A stretch of DNA of 64,000 nucleotides from Streptomyces fuscigenes (GTDB taxonomy: Bacteria; Actinomycetota; Actinomycetes; Streptomycetales; Streptomycetaceae): assembly GCF_021556455.1 (NCBI RefSeq), contig NZ_JAKGCV010000001.1, positions 41,069 to 105,068 of the forward strand. Reading direction: 5' to 3'. The notes under the pieces were generated by a model. It saw only the letters and a program-made list of their open reading frames with translations. It made no database searches and was not told the DNA's origin. The stretch's first letter is position 1; each line of letters starts with the position of its first letter. The position numbers and the translations under genes were made by a program. Shown here one piece after another: positions 44,372 through 53,578 of this stretch.

Positions 44372-45307
44372 ATGAAATCCAGAGCATTCCTCGTCGGCGC
44401 CGTCGCGGCGCTCTCCGCAGCCGTGCTCGCCGCGTGCGGCTCCGGGACGGGGGCGGGTGCCGGCAGCTCCAAGACCGTCGCCGGCGGCATGATCCTGGGC
44501 GCGGCACCCGAGTTCAAGACGCGGCCCGACGGCCTGTCCGGGCTCAAGGCCGACTACGGCGTCTCCCCCGGATCGTTCAAACCACTCGACGCCGGGGGAC
44601 CGCTCACCGTCAACGCGCTCAAGAACGGCCAGATCGACATCGGCAACATCTTCACCACCGACCCGTCCATCAAGAACGACCACTTCGTCGTGCTCCAGGA
44701 CCCCAAGCACCTGTTCCTGGCGCAGAACGTCGTCCCGCTGGTCGACAAGAAGAAGGTGACGCCCGGCGCGAGCAAGGTGCTCGACGCGGTCTCCGCCAAG
44801 CTCACCACCGACGACCTCGTCCAGCTGAACGAGCAGGTCGTCGGCGAGAAGCAGGACCCCGACACCGTCGCCAAGAGCTGGCTCAAGGCACATGGTCTCG
44901 GCGCCTCGGGTAACGGGGCCGCCGGAGTCCGCCTCACGGTCGGCTCCGCCAACTTCCAGGAGAGCGTCCTGCTCGCCCACCTGTACGGCGACGCCCTCGC
45001 CCTCCAGGGCGCCGAGGTCACGAAGAAGCTCAACATCGGCAGCCGCGAGACCTACATACCCGGTCTGCAGCAGGGGTCGATCGACCTGGTTCCCGAGTAC
45101 AGCGGCGTCCTGCTGCAGTACTTCGACAAGAAGGCCGGCGCCGAGACACCGGACGAGGTCTACGCGGCCCTGCGGAAGGCCACACCGCCGGCTCTCACCG
45201 TCCTCGCGCGCTCGTCCGCCGAGGACAAGGACGCCATCGTGGTGACCGCGGCCACCGCGAAGAAGTACCACCTCGACTCGATCGGGGACCTGGCCGAGAA
45301 GCCGTAG
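44372..45307 (+). CDS. OpuC-type substrate-binding lipoprotein with circularly permuted lobes
   Basis: This 311-residue protein has a signal peptide with lipobox AVLAAC-GS (Cys about 22). Its two lobes are in reverse order. The mature protein begins with what is normally the second lobe (AAPEFKTRPDGLSGLKADYG, LDAGGPLTVNALKNGQIDIG, IFTTDPSIKNDHFVVLQDPK, ending KSWLKAHGL). It then passes through a linker (GASGNGAAG) into what is normally the first lobe (LTVGSANFQESVLLAHLYGD, SRETYIPGLQQGSIDLVPEY, ending YHLDSIGDLAEKP). Ordinary OpuCC/OsmF proteins have the reverse order. All ligand-site segments are present, so it should bind a quaternary amine. A strong terminator follows the stop. Confidence 0.92.
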   Translation: MKSRAFLVGAVAALSAAVLAACGSGTGAGAGSSKTVAGGMILGAAPEFKTRPDGLSGLKADYGVSPGSFKPLDAGGPLTVNALKNGQIDIGNIFTTDPSIKNDHFVVLQDPKHLFLAQNVVPLVDKKKVTPGASKVLDAVSAKLTTDDLVQLNEQVVGEKQDPDTVAKSWLKAHGLGASGNGAAGVRLTVGSANFQESVLLAHLYGDALALQGAEVTKKLNIGSRETYIPGLQQGSIDLVPEYSGVLLQYFDKKAGAETPDEVYAALRKATPPALTVLARSSAEDKDAIVVTAATAKKYHLDSIGDLAEKP

Positions 45308-45320
45308 GCACCACCGGAAC

Positions 45321-45356
45321 CCGGCCTCCCGCCCCCGGAGCGGGGCGGGAGGCCGG
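45321..45356 (+). terminator. Perfect 15-bp hairpin after the importer operon
   Basis: CCGGCCTCCCGCCCC (45321-45335) pairs exactly with 45342-45356 across a six-base loop, starting 14 bases after the stop of the binding-protein gene. It may end or attenuate transcription before the catabolic genes. Confidence 0.75.
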
Positions 45357-45388
45357 CACCGGCGCAACGTCACGAACCGGGAGAGCAC

Positions 45389-46417
45389 GTGCGATCGCAG
45401 GCACACCACGAAGGCATCTGGCTCCGCTTCCTGTCCGGGCCCGACATCGACGAACTGGGCATCACGCCCGCCGACATCATCGGCGCCGTCGAGGAGGTGG
45501 TCGTCGCGCACGGGCGGGGGCAGACCGTCTTCGAACCCCGCGTCCACCTCGTTCCCGACAACGGGGGCGCCGGACACTTCAACGTGCTGCGCGGGCACGT
45601 CTCCTCGCTCGGCGAGCGGGGCGTCAGCGGCGTCAAGGTCGTAGGCGACTTCGTGCCCAACTACCGGCTCGGGCTGCCCAGCGAACTCGCGCTGATCACG
45701 CTGTACGACCCGACGAACGGGGTGCCCCAGGCGATCATCGACGCCACGTTCATCACGGAGGCCCGCACCGGCGCCATGACCGCCGTCGGCGCCCGCCACC
45801 TGGCCCGGCCCGACGCACGCGTCCTCGGCCACGCGGGAGCCCGGGGCACCGCCTTCTCGAACGTCACCATGCTCGACAGCCTCTTCGACCTCGACGAGAT
45901 CAGGGTGACGAGCCGCAGGCCCGAGTCCCGGGAGGACTTCGCCGTGCGGCTGCGCGAGGTGACCGACACGCCGGTTCGCGTCACAGCCGACGTCGCCGAG
46001 GCATTCGACGGGGCGGACATCCTGGTCGAGGCCACCCGGCTGACCGAACCCGCGCCCCTGCTGCATCCGGGGCTCGTGGCCCCCGGCGCGTTCGTGGTGC
46101 CGTACGGCACGGTCAGCGCGGTCTCCGAGGACCTCCTCGACGTCATGGACAAGGTGGTCGTCGACGACTGGCGGGAGGCGAAGTCGGGCCGCTTCGGCGC
46201 CCTGCGCCACCACGTCGACACCGGGAAACTCTCCTCGGACAGCCTGCACGCCGAACTCGGCGCCGTCGTCGCCGGAGACGCGGCCGGCAGGGAGGACCCC
46301 CACGAACGCATCCTCCTGTGGCACCGCGGGCTGTCCATCCTCGACATCGCCGTCGGACACCTCGTCCTCGAACACGCACGGCGCGCCGACGTCGGCACCA
46401 TGATCAGGTACCGGTGA
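45389..46417 (+). CDS. Ornithine cyclodeaminase / mu-crystallin family protein
   Basis: This 342-residue OCD/mu-crystallin-like NAD(P)-binding protein has GVKVVGDFVPNYRLGLPSE and ITLYDPTNGVPQAIIDATFI, followed by ITEARTGAMTAVGARHLARP. The dinucleotide loop is LGHAGARGTAFSNV instead of the common GxGxQA. Family members include ornithine cyclodeaminase, ketimine reductases and imine-forming amino acid dehydrogenases. The start GTG 45389 has GGGAGAG upstream. It lies between the quaternary-amine importer and the HAL-like gene and probably acts on a product of the same substrate. Confidence 0.85.
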   Translation: MRSQAHHEGIWLRFLSGPDIDELGITPADIIGAVEEVVVAHGRGQTVFEPRVHLVPDNGGAGHFNVLRGHVSSLGERGVSGVKVVGDFVPNYRLGLPSELALITLYDPTNGVPQAIIDATFITEARTGAMTAVGARHLARPDARVLGHAGARGTAFSNVTMLDSLFDLDEIRVTSRRPESREDFAVRLREVTDTPVRVTADVAEAFDGADILVEATRLTEPAPLLHPGLVAPGAFVVPYGTVSAVSEDLLDVMDKVVVDDWREAKSGRFGALRHHVDTGKLSSDSLHAELGAVVAGDAAGREDPHERILLWHRGLSILDIAVGHLVLEHARRADVGTMIRYR

Positions 46418-46418
46418 C

Positions 46419-47942
46419 ATGCAGGACCGGAGCATCAGCGTCGAAGGACCCGCGGATCTCACGCCGTCGGCCGTCCTGGACATCGCTCACGCCGGGCACG
46501 CACCCGTCCTCTCACCCCGCCTCACCGAACGCCTTGGACAGCGGCGGGCAAAGGTACTGGCCGCCCTCGCCTCCGGGCGGCCCGTCTACGGGGTGAACAC
46601 GGGCATGGGCGCACTGAGCGACCAGCGGCTGACCGTGGCGGAGCAGGCCCGCCACCAGGAATCCCTCATGCTCGCCAGATCCGTCGGCGCCGCTCCGTGG
46701 CTCTCCCGGCACGAGACACGGGCCGTCCTTGCGGTCCGGCTGCGCACACTCCTCAACCCCGAGAGCGGCGCCGGCCCGGACCTGTGCCTCAGGCTCGCGC
46801 AGATGCTCGCACACGACGTGCTCCCCGCGATCCCCCGTACCGCCCTCGGATCGGCCGGAGAGATCATCCCCCTCGCCCATCTCGCCGCCCCGATCAGCGG
46901 TCGAGGCGCCGTGCTCGGCCCCGCCGGGTCGATCGCCGTCCCGGCCGGCCCCGCGCTGACGGCCGTCGGACTCGCCCCCCTCCCCCTCGGGCCCAAGGAG
47001 GGAGTGGCCCTGATCGAGGGCGTCCCCGTGACCACTGCCCTGGCCGTGCTCTGCTCCGATGCCGCACGGACCGCACTCGCGCAGAGCCTGCGAGTCGTGG
47101 CTGGGGAGTTCGCGCTCAGCGGCGCCTCACGCGACGCCCTCCACCCGGCGCAGGCGCGCGGCGACGACACGCTCGCGTCCGTCACGAGCGAACTGCTCGC
47201 GCTCGCCGGCGCTGCGGCATCCTCGCGCAGCCTGCAGCCCCCGGTGTCCTTCCGTGTCTCGGGGCAGGTACTGGCCCACCTCGTGCGTGCGACCTCCCTG
47301 CTCGACGCGGCCGTCGAGCGGGCCCTCGACGGTGTCACCGACTCCCCCGCGTACGTCGAGGACGGCGACGAGAGCCGCTTCCTCGGCACAGCGGGCTTCC
47401 ACGGCTACGACCTCGCCTCCCACCTGCACCTGCTGACGGTGGCCCTGGCCGGCGCCGCGGAGCTCGGCGCGACGCGTCTGCACCGCATGCTCGACCCCAG
47501 GATCACCGGCCTGAACGCCCAGCTCTCCCCGCGCCCCGGTCCGCACACCGGTCTGACCCCGGTCCACAAGCGGGCCGTCGGCGTCGTGCACGAGATGCGC
47601 CGGCGCACGGTCCCGGCCGTCCTCGGAACGATCGAGACGTCCGCGGGCCAGGAGGACGTCCAGTCCTTCTCCGTCGAGGCCGCCGAGGAGTGCCGGCGCG
47701 CGGTGGAGGGGCTGACCGACGTGCTGGCCTGCGAGCTCCTCGCCCTGCACCAGGCCCGCTGCCTGGGCGCAGAACCGTCGGAACACACGCCCGGACTCAC
47801 CGCCGCCTTGGACGAGATCTCCTCGCTGCTCCCCGGCACCGCCGAGGACCGGTTCTTCGGCGAGGACCTCACCGTCATCAGGGGCCTGCTGCGCGCCGGC
47901 TGGCCCCACGCGGGCGGACCGCGGCGGGCCCCGGCCCCGTGA
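46419..47942 (+). CDS. Histidine-ammonia-lyase homologue lacking the MIO-forming Ser
   Basis: This 507-residue protein has the aromatic amino acid lyase fold: YGVNTGMGALSD, GFHGYDLASHLHLL, LNAQLSPRPGPHTGL and SAGQEDVQSFSVEA (catalytic Glu region). The MIO site, normally GASGDLAPLAH, reads GSAGEIIPLAH, so the central Ser that makes the MIO cofactor is Ala. The usual YSLR segment is VSFRV. The ORF is otherwise intact. An elimination without MIO is known for ergothionase, which releases trimethylamine from ergothioneine. With a betaine importer next door, a trimethylammonium lyase is a reasonable guess; loss of activity is the alternative. Confidence 0.85.
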   Translation: MQDRSISVEGPADLTPSAVLDIAHAGHAPVLSPRLTERLGQRRAKVLAALASGRPVYGVNTGMGALSDQRLTVAEQARHQESLMLARSVGAAPWLSRHETRAVLAVRLRTLLNPESGAGPDLCLRLAQMLAHDVLPAIPRTALGSAGEIIPLAHLAAPISGRGAVLGPAGSIAVPAGPALTAVGLAPLPLGPKEGVALIEGVPVTTALAVLCSDAARTALAQSLRVVAGEFALSGASRDALHPAQARGDDTLASVTSELLALAGAAASSRSLQPPVSFRVSGQVLAHLVRATSLLDAAVERALDGVTDSPAYVEDGDESRFLGTAGFHGYDLASHLHLLTVALAGAAELGATRLHRMLDPRITGLNAQLSPRPGPHTGLTPVHKRAVGVVHEMRRRTVPAVLGTIETSAGQEDVQSFSVEAAEECRRAVEGLTDVLACELLALHQARCLGAEPSEHTPGLTAALDEISSLLPGTAEDRFFGEDLTVIRGLLRAGWPHAGGPRRAPAP

Positions 47943-48075
47943 GGCGCCCCGCGACAAGCGAGACGGCGGGAAACCCCCCGGGCGGCGTCGCCCGTCGCCC
48001 CGACCTCCCCACACGGCGCAAGGCAACCGCGGCATCCTCGTCCGCCGCCGCGCTCCTCCCAGGAAAGGCAACCCG

Positions 48076-49392
48076 ATGAATCGAGCGCCCCTGCATTTCA
48101 ACGCCTTCATCTGGCCCCACGGTTATCACGAGTCGGCGTGGCGCGTCGTCGACAACGACGTGCGCGACGTCCTCGGCCTGCCCTACTACGCCGAGATCGC
48201 GCGGGTGGCGGAACGAGGCCTGATGGACGCGGTCTTCCTCGCCGACAACCTGGCCATCGCCGAGTACCGGGCCCAGTATCTTCCCCAGACGCAGTTCGAC
48301 CCCATCTCGGTCCTCTCCGCCCTGGCCGGGCTGACACAACGCATCGGACTGATCGGGACCGGCTCCACCACGTACAGTCGGCCATGGGAGCTGGCGCGGC
48401 GTTTCGCCACCCTCGACCATCTCAGCGGCGGCCGCGCCGGATGGAACATCGTCACCACCATCACTCCCCTGGCAGCGGCCGCGTTCGGAGAGGAGAGCCA
48501 CCTCGGCCACGCCGAACGGTACGCACGCGCGGAGGAGTTCGTCGACGCCGCGATCCGGGTCTGGGACAGCTGGGAGGACGACGCGGTCGTCGGCGACCGG
48601 GAAAGCGGCATCTGGGCCGACCGCAACAGGCTGCACACGCCCCGCTTCCACGGCCGGTACCACCACGTGGAGGGCCTTCTCCCCTTCCCCCGCTCGCCGC
48701 AGGGCCGGCCCCTGCTCGTGCAGGCGGGCCAGTCACCGGCGGGAATCGCCCTCTCCGCGAAGTACGCCGAGATGGTCTTCAGCGGACCCGCCTCCAAGGA
48801 AGCAGCCGTCGCCTTCCGCACGCGCCTGCGCGCCGAGACCGCCACGGCGGGACGCGCACCGGACGACGTCTCCGTCCTGCCCGCCTTGATGATCACCCTT
48901 GGCGGCACAGAGGAGGAGGCCCGCGAACGGGCCCACGAGCTCGAAAACCTCGCCAGCGAAGACTTCCGCTGGCAAAACGCCCTCTACACAGCAGGGCTGG
49001 ACCCCGACGCCTACGACGGCGACGCACCGCTGCCGGCCGAACTCTGGCAGGACCGCGCCGCGCCGTCCAGCAGAGCAGAGCAACTGTTCGACACGGCCCG
49101 CCGCAACCCCGATGTCCCACTGAGGGCGCTCGCCCGCGATCTCACCGGCGGCGCCGGACAGCTGCATTTCACCGGCACACCGGAGCAACTCGCCGTGTTC
49201 ATCGGGGACTGGCAGGACAGCGGTGCGGCCGACGGGTTCACCATCATGGGTTCGACGCTTCCCCATGAACTGACGACATTCGTCGATCACGTCGTGCCCA
49301 TCCTGCAGCGCGAGGGCCGATACCGTACCGCCTACACGGGCAGCACGCTGCGCGAACACCTGGGCCTGCCACGCCCCGTCCGCTCGCAGTAG
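48076..49392 (+). CDS. LLM flavin-dependent monooxygenase, NtaA/DszA type
   Basis: This 438-residue luciferase-like monooxygenase has FNAFIWPHGYHESAWR, LSALAGLTQRIGLIGTGSTT, LDHLSGGRAGWNIVTTITPL and GRYHHVEGLLPFPRSPQGRP, the signature run of the NtaA/SnaA/DszA branch that oxidises N- or S-heterocycles and related compounds with FMNH2. The start ATG 48076 has AGGAAAGG upstream. It lies 133 bases after the HAL-like gene in the same direction and ends 3 bases before a STAS fragment. Confidence 0.88.
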   Translation: MNRAPLHFNAFIWPHGYHESAWRVVDNDVRDVLGLPYYAEIARVAERGLMDAVFLADNLAIAEYRAQYLPQTQFDPISVLSALAGLTQRIGLIGTGSTTYSRPWELARRFATLDHLSGGRAGWNIVTTITPLAAAAFGEESHLGHAERYARAEEFVDAAIRVWDSWEDDAVVGDRESGIWADRNRLHTPRFHGRYHHVEGLLPFPRSPQGRPLLVQAGQSPAGIALSAKYAEMVFSGPASKEAAVAFRTRLRAETATAGRAPDDVSVLPALMITLGGTEEEARERAHELENLASEDFRWQNALYTAGLDPDAYDGDAPLPAELWQDRAAPSSRAEQLFDTARRNPDVPLRALARDLTGGAGQLHFTGTPEQLAVFIGDWQDSGAADGFTIMGSTLPHELTTFVDHVVPILQREGRYRTAYTGSTLREHLGLPRPVRSQ

Positions 49393-49395
49393 GCC

Positions 49396-49551
49396 GTGCG
49401 CAGGCAAGCGTGTCTGGAAGCGGGCCGGACGCTCAGCGTGATCGGCCTCGCACGGCAGCCACTCCGGCTCCTGCTGCTGGCCCAGGACGTGTTCCCCGAT
49501 GAGAAGTGGGAGGACTTCCTCCCCGACGCCCCGCCCGAGGTCGCCGCATGA
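49396..49551 (+). pseudogene. C-terminal fragment of a STAS protein (paralogue of the gene at 50758)
   Basis: The frame reads GRTLSVIGLARQPLRLLLLA, then KWEDFLPDAPPEVAA and stop. It matches the last 47 or so residues of the intact STAS protein at 50758-51096 at most positions, also at DNA level. The N-terminal half is missing, replaced by the LLM gene end. It marks a recombination or duplication joint. Confidence 0.85.
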
Positions 49552-49718
49552 CGGAACGGGCGCCGTCGCCGGTTCTGCGCAGACACCGCGGCAACGTCAT
49601 CTACCGCCCCCTACGCCGCGGTGGACGTGGAGCGTGCCAGGGGTGCTGAGGACCGGCCGGGGGCCGCCGCGGGCCAAGTGCTGCGCACTCGGCGGCTAGG
49701 AGCGCGTGGTCCGGTCCA

Positions 49719-50390
<672 letters not shown>

Positions 50391-50757
50391 CGCGTAGTCC
50401 TGCCAGTCCGTGCCTGAGCCCCGCTTCCCGGTGCATCGCTTCGCGGTCTGCTCCCGCGGCCATACCCACACCGCGCCTGGCCGGACGACCGGGCGCTCAC
50501 GGCCGTGCGCCCTGCTCCACCGTCCATCCTCCCGCCCGCCCTCGGCCGGCGGCCGTCCAGCCGCTCGCCGCGCGTGCTGCCTGTGTGCCACCATGGCAGA
50601 AGAAGAGATCGATCGGCGTTTTGGGAAGCAGGGCGCTGGTTCACCGGCTCCGGGAATCGCCCCCTTCACGGGCACCCGGACGTGCCACCGCTGCCGGGAC
50701 GCCTCTGTCGGCGCCCGGGCGCGCTGGGCTCATGACCCCTTGAACGGGGGCGCCCAC
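50391..50757. other. Region upstream of the GAF gene and STAS gene
   Basis: The GAF frame stays open here on the minus strand to 50675 but without recognisable domain. On the plus strand only the STAS promoter is expected. I see no separate gene. Confidence 0.4.
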
Positions 50758-51096
50758 ATGCTCGTCACCACCACGATCGACCACACCACCGCCGTCATCC
50801 GCCCGCACGGGGAAATAGACGCCGCGACCCTGCCCGACCTCGATGCCGCCGCCCGGGCCCTGCCGACCTCGGTGACCCACCTGGTGTGGGACCTCGACCA
50901 CGCCCGCTTCATGGACGTCGCCGGCCTGCACCTCCTCGCCCGCCAGCGCAACGCCTGCCGGGAAACAGGCCGAACACTCAGCGTGATCGGCCTGGCCCGA
51001 CAACCCCGGCGGCTCCTGCTCCTGGCCCAGCATCTGTTCCCCGCCGGCAGGTGGGAGGACTTCCTCCCCGACGGCCCGCCCGAGGCTGCCGCGTGA
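50758..51096 (+). CDS. STAS-domain protein lacking the usual phosphoacceptor Ser
   Basis: This 112-residue STAS domain has VIRPHGEIDAATLPDLDAAA at the N-terminus and RFMDVAGLHLLARQ where RsbV-like proteins have D-S-S-G. The Ser is replaced by Val/Ala, so phosphorylation control as in RsbV is unlikely. ATG 50758 has GGGGG upstream. It has a truncated copy 1.2 kb to the left and PP2C/GAF remnants around it, which suggests a decayed anti-sigma regulatory cluster. Confidence 0.85.
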   Translation: MLVTTTIDHTTAVIRPHGEIDAATLPDLDAAARALPTSVTHLVWDLDHARFMDVAGLHLLARQRNACRETGRTLSVIGLARQPRRLLLLAQHLFPAGRWEDFLPDGPPEAAA

Positions 51097-51290
51097 TCGC
51101 ACCCCCGCGCGATCCCCACGTCTGTGAAGACTCCACGCCCACAAGATCAAGGCCGTGACCCACGCCGAAGCACGGTCGTTGCCACTTACACGGACCGCCG
51201 TTGCTCCGGCACGCGTCAGGCTTCCCCCGAGAGCCAGACGCCCCCGTCCGCGAGCAGCGGCGGTCCGCTCACGGGCGAGACGGGCCCGGA

Positions 51291-51605
51291 TCACCTACCG
51301 ACCCACCGCTTTCGGGCCGCCGACCGACCGCTTCGGCTGCTTTCTCGCGCCGGGCCGGGGCCGTGCCAGTCGAGGCAGACGACCGTGGCGTCGTCTTGAA
51401 GGTCGCCGCCGCAGACGTCGATGACCGCGGCAGTCAAGGCACGGACGACCCGCGGGGGGTGCTCGCCGCGGTGGCGAGGACCAGCGCGGGCAGGTCCACA
51501 TCGGCGGCCTGCCTCTCCTGCATGCCGTCGGTGTAGAGCACGAGGCGATCCTCCGGTCGCAGGTCGAAGTCCAGCACCCCGTCCTGCTCCTGCTCCCGCA
51601 CACCG
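51291..51605 (-). pseudogene. C-terminal remnant of a PP2C (SpoIIE) phosphatase
   Basis: On the minus strand a frame starting near 51601 reads [20 protein letters not shown] and [20 protein letters not shown]. After about 51475 the homology continues in another frame as [18 protein letters not shown] and LQDDATVVCLDWHG. These are the last third of a SpoIIE-type phosphatase, with its metal Asp in DDATVV. The N-terminal domains are missing and there is a frameshift, so it is a pseudogene. Confidence 0.78.
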
Positions 51606-51715
51606 TGTCCACGCGGGGGCGGCTCCGGGAGGTTCCGGGGAGGACCGCCGCGCCCGGCGACGCGTATCTTTCGGGCTTCTTCACATCTGCGGGCCGCACG
51701 GCCGCCCCGACAGCG

Positions 51716-52726
51716 TCACCCGAAGACGATGACGGACCGCTTCCCGCCGTGGCCCGCAGCCATCGCGTCCAGCGCCGCGCGGACGTCGGGCAGGCCGATC
51801 GGGGTCACGTCCGGCAGGATGCCGTGCGCGAGGGAGAACGCGAGGGCGTCGCGGGTGTCGTGCGGGGAACCGGACGGGTTGATCACGGCGTGCAGCCGGT
51901 TCAGGACCATCGTCTGCGTGGGCAGGGTCAGGGGCTCGGGACCGTACCCGGCCAGGGCGAGGACGCCGTCGGGGGCGAGGCCCGTGACCGTGGCCGCGGC
52001 CGCCGCGGTGGAGGGAGTGGTGTTGAGGACCAGGTTCGCGCCGCCGTCCCAGGCGGCGAGCGCCGAGCCGGGATCGCCCTCCTCCGTGGCGACGAACAGC
52101 TCCGCGCCCCGCTCCCGTGCCGCCGCCTCGCCCCTCGCCGAGCGGCTGACGACGGCCACGCGCGCGCCCATGGCGACGGCGTAGCGCACGGCCAGTACGC
52201 CCATGGCTCCCGTGCCGATGACGGCGACCCTCGACGTGGGCGTGATGCCACCCCGGCGAAGGGCGTTGTACGCGGTCAGGCCCGCGCACATCAGGGGAGC
52301 CGCCGCGACCGGGTCCAGCCCCGCCGGCAGCGGCGTGAGGAAGTCCGACTTGAGCACCGCGTACTCGGCGTAACCGCCGTCCATCTCGATGCCGGTGATG
52401 CGCTTGCCCGGGCAGAGGATCTGCTCGCCGCGCACGCAGTAGTCGCAGTGCCGGCAGGAGTCGCCGAGGAACTGGGCGCCCACCGCCGCGCCGACGGGCG
52501 GCCAGGAGACCCCGGGCCCGGCCGCCGCCACCACGCCGGTGATCTCGTGGCCGGGCACGATCGGGAAGCGGGCCATCGGCCAGAGTCCCCGCAGCAGGTC
52601 CAGGTCCGTGTAGCAGACCCCGCACGCGGTGATCTCGACCAGGACCTCGCCGTACCCCGGCTCGGGCACCTCGCGTTCGGTGAGGGCGAGCGGCGCGTCG
52701 GCGGCGGTGGCAAGGGCCACGAGCAT
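51716..52726 (-). CDS. Zinc-dependent alcohol dehydrogenase
   Basis: This 336-residue medium-chain dehydrogenase has the catalytic zinc ligands in CGVCYTDLD and PGHEITGVV, a structural zinc cluster CRHCDYCVRGEQILC, and an NAD(P) loop VIGTGAMGVLAVRYA. It likely oxidises an alcohol or reduces an aldehyde, with no clear partner in the neighbourhood. The ATG at 52726 has GAGGT upstream; the longer frame to 52909 has no homology. Confidence 0.92.
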   Translation of the reverse strand: MLVALATAADAPLALTEREVPEPGYGEVLVEITACGVCYTDLDLLRGLWPMARFPIVPGHEITGVVAAAGPGVSWPPVGAAVGAQFLGDSCRHCDYCVRGEQILCPGKRITGIEMDGGYAEYAVLKSDFLTPLPAGLDPVAAAPLMCAGLTAYNALRRGGITPTSRVAVIGTGAMGVLAVRYAVAMGARVAVVSRSARGEAAARERGAELFVATEEGDPGSALAAWDGGANLVLNTTPSTAAAAATVTGLAPDGVLALAGYGPEPLTLPTQTMVLNRLHAVINPSGSPHDTRDALAFSLAHGILPDVTPIGLPDVRAALDAMAAGHGGKRSVIVFG

Positions 52727-53578
52727 GAGCTGACCTCGATCCGGGCAAAGAGGGCGAAGGATTCGCCGCGGTCCGGCGACACTAGTGGGGGCGCCACCCC
52801 GCGCGCCGGTTCGGGACGGGCGGGCCGGGGGCGGCCACCCGGACAGGCGAGCGCGGGGCGCGGTCGGCACGGCCGGACAGGAGCGGGAGCGGCGTCCGTC
52901 CCGGGTCACCCGGCAGGGTCAGGGTCTCGTGGCGCAGCGTCATCGCGCCGGCCAGCGGCTGCTGGAAGCGCATGCCGCCGCAGGACTTCCTGTGCGCGCC
53001 GGCCGCGTACAGGATCGCGCACAACATCCTGTACGCCTGCATCACGGATCTCCTGCGCCACGCGGGCATGGCGGGCCGGGCGGGCCGGGTGCTGTTCGTC
53101 CTCGGCACCACGTCCGTCCTGAGCGTGGTCGTGGTCGGCACGCACATCGTCCGGCACCTGCGCCGGCTCGTCGTGGCGAGCACGGTGGTGTTCGCGGCCG
53201 CCGCGCTGGTGCCAGCCGTGTTCTCCGGCGTGCCCGCCCTGGTGTACGTCGCCGGCGCCCGCAGGCACGCGTTCCCCGGGCGGGGGTGAGCCGGCGCCGC
53301 CCGGCGGCGGCCGGGGTCCTGGCACCGGCAGTCCCAGGAAGGCCGGAACCCTGGCAGGCCCTCGGGCCCGCGCCCATGCTGGTGGACAGGGCGCGGGGGA
53401 GCCGCCCGCAACGGTCCGGTCCGCCGGGCTCGTGCGCGAGGCGCGGCCTCCCGGTCCCGGACGCGGAGCCCCGTGACGGAGCCGCGCCGCCCGGCCGCCC
53501 GGGCCGGGCCCGGATCGCAGGGTCACCGGGACCCGCGACGCGGCCGGCCTTCGCAAGGTTCGAAAGGAACGCACACCC
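52727..53578. other. Gene-poor stretch of about 850 bases
   Basis: Between the dehydrogenase start and the next SDR the only candidate is a short membrane protein frame (52972-53289, listed). The rest (52727-52971 and 53290-53578) shows open frames on both strands without motifs. Confidence 0.4.
52972..53289 (+). CDS. Possible small membrane protein
   Basis: The frame has 105 codons. Residues about 40-60 (RVLFVLGTTSVLSVVVVG) and 68-92 (VVASTVVFAAAALVPAVF) are strongly hydrophobic and separated by a basic loop, compatible with two transmembrane helices. No ribosome-binding site of note and no family recognised. An antisense frame is also open, so it could be spurious. Confidence 0.35.
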   Translation: MPPQDFLCAPAAYRIAHNILYACITDLLRHAGMAGRAGRVLFVLGTTSVLSVVVVGTHIVRHLRRLVVASTVVFAAAALVPAVFSGVPALVYVAGARRHAFPGRG

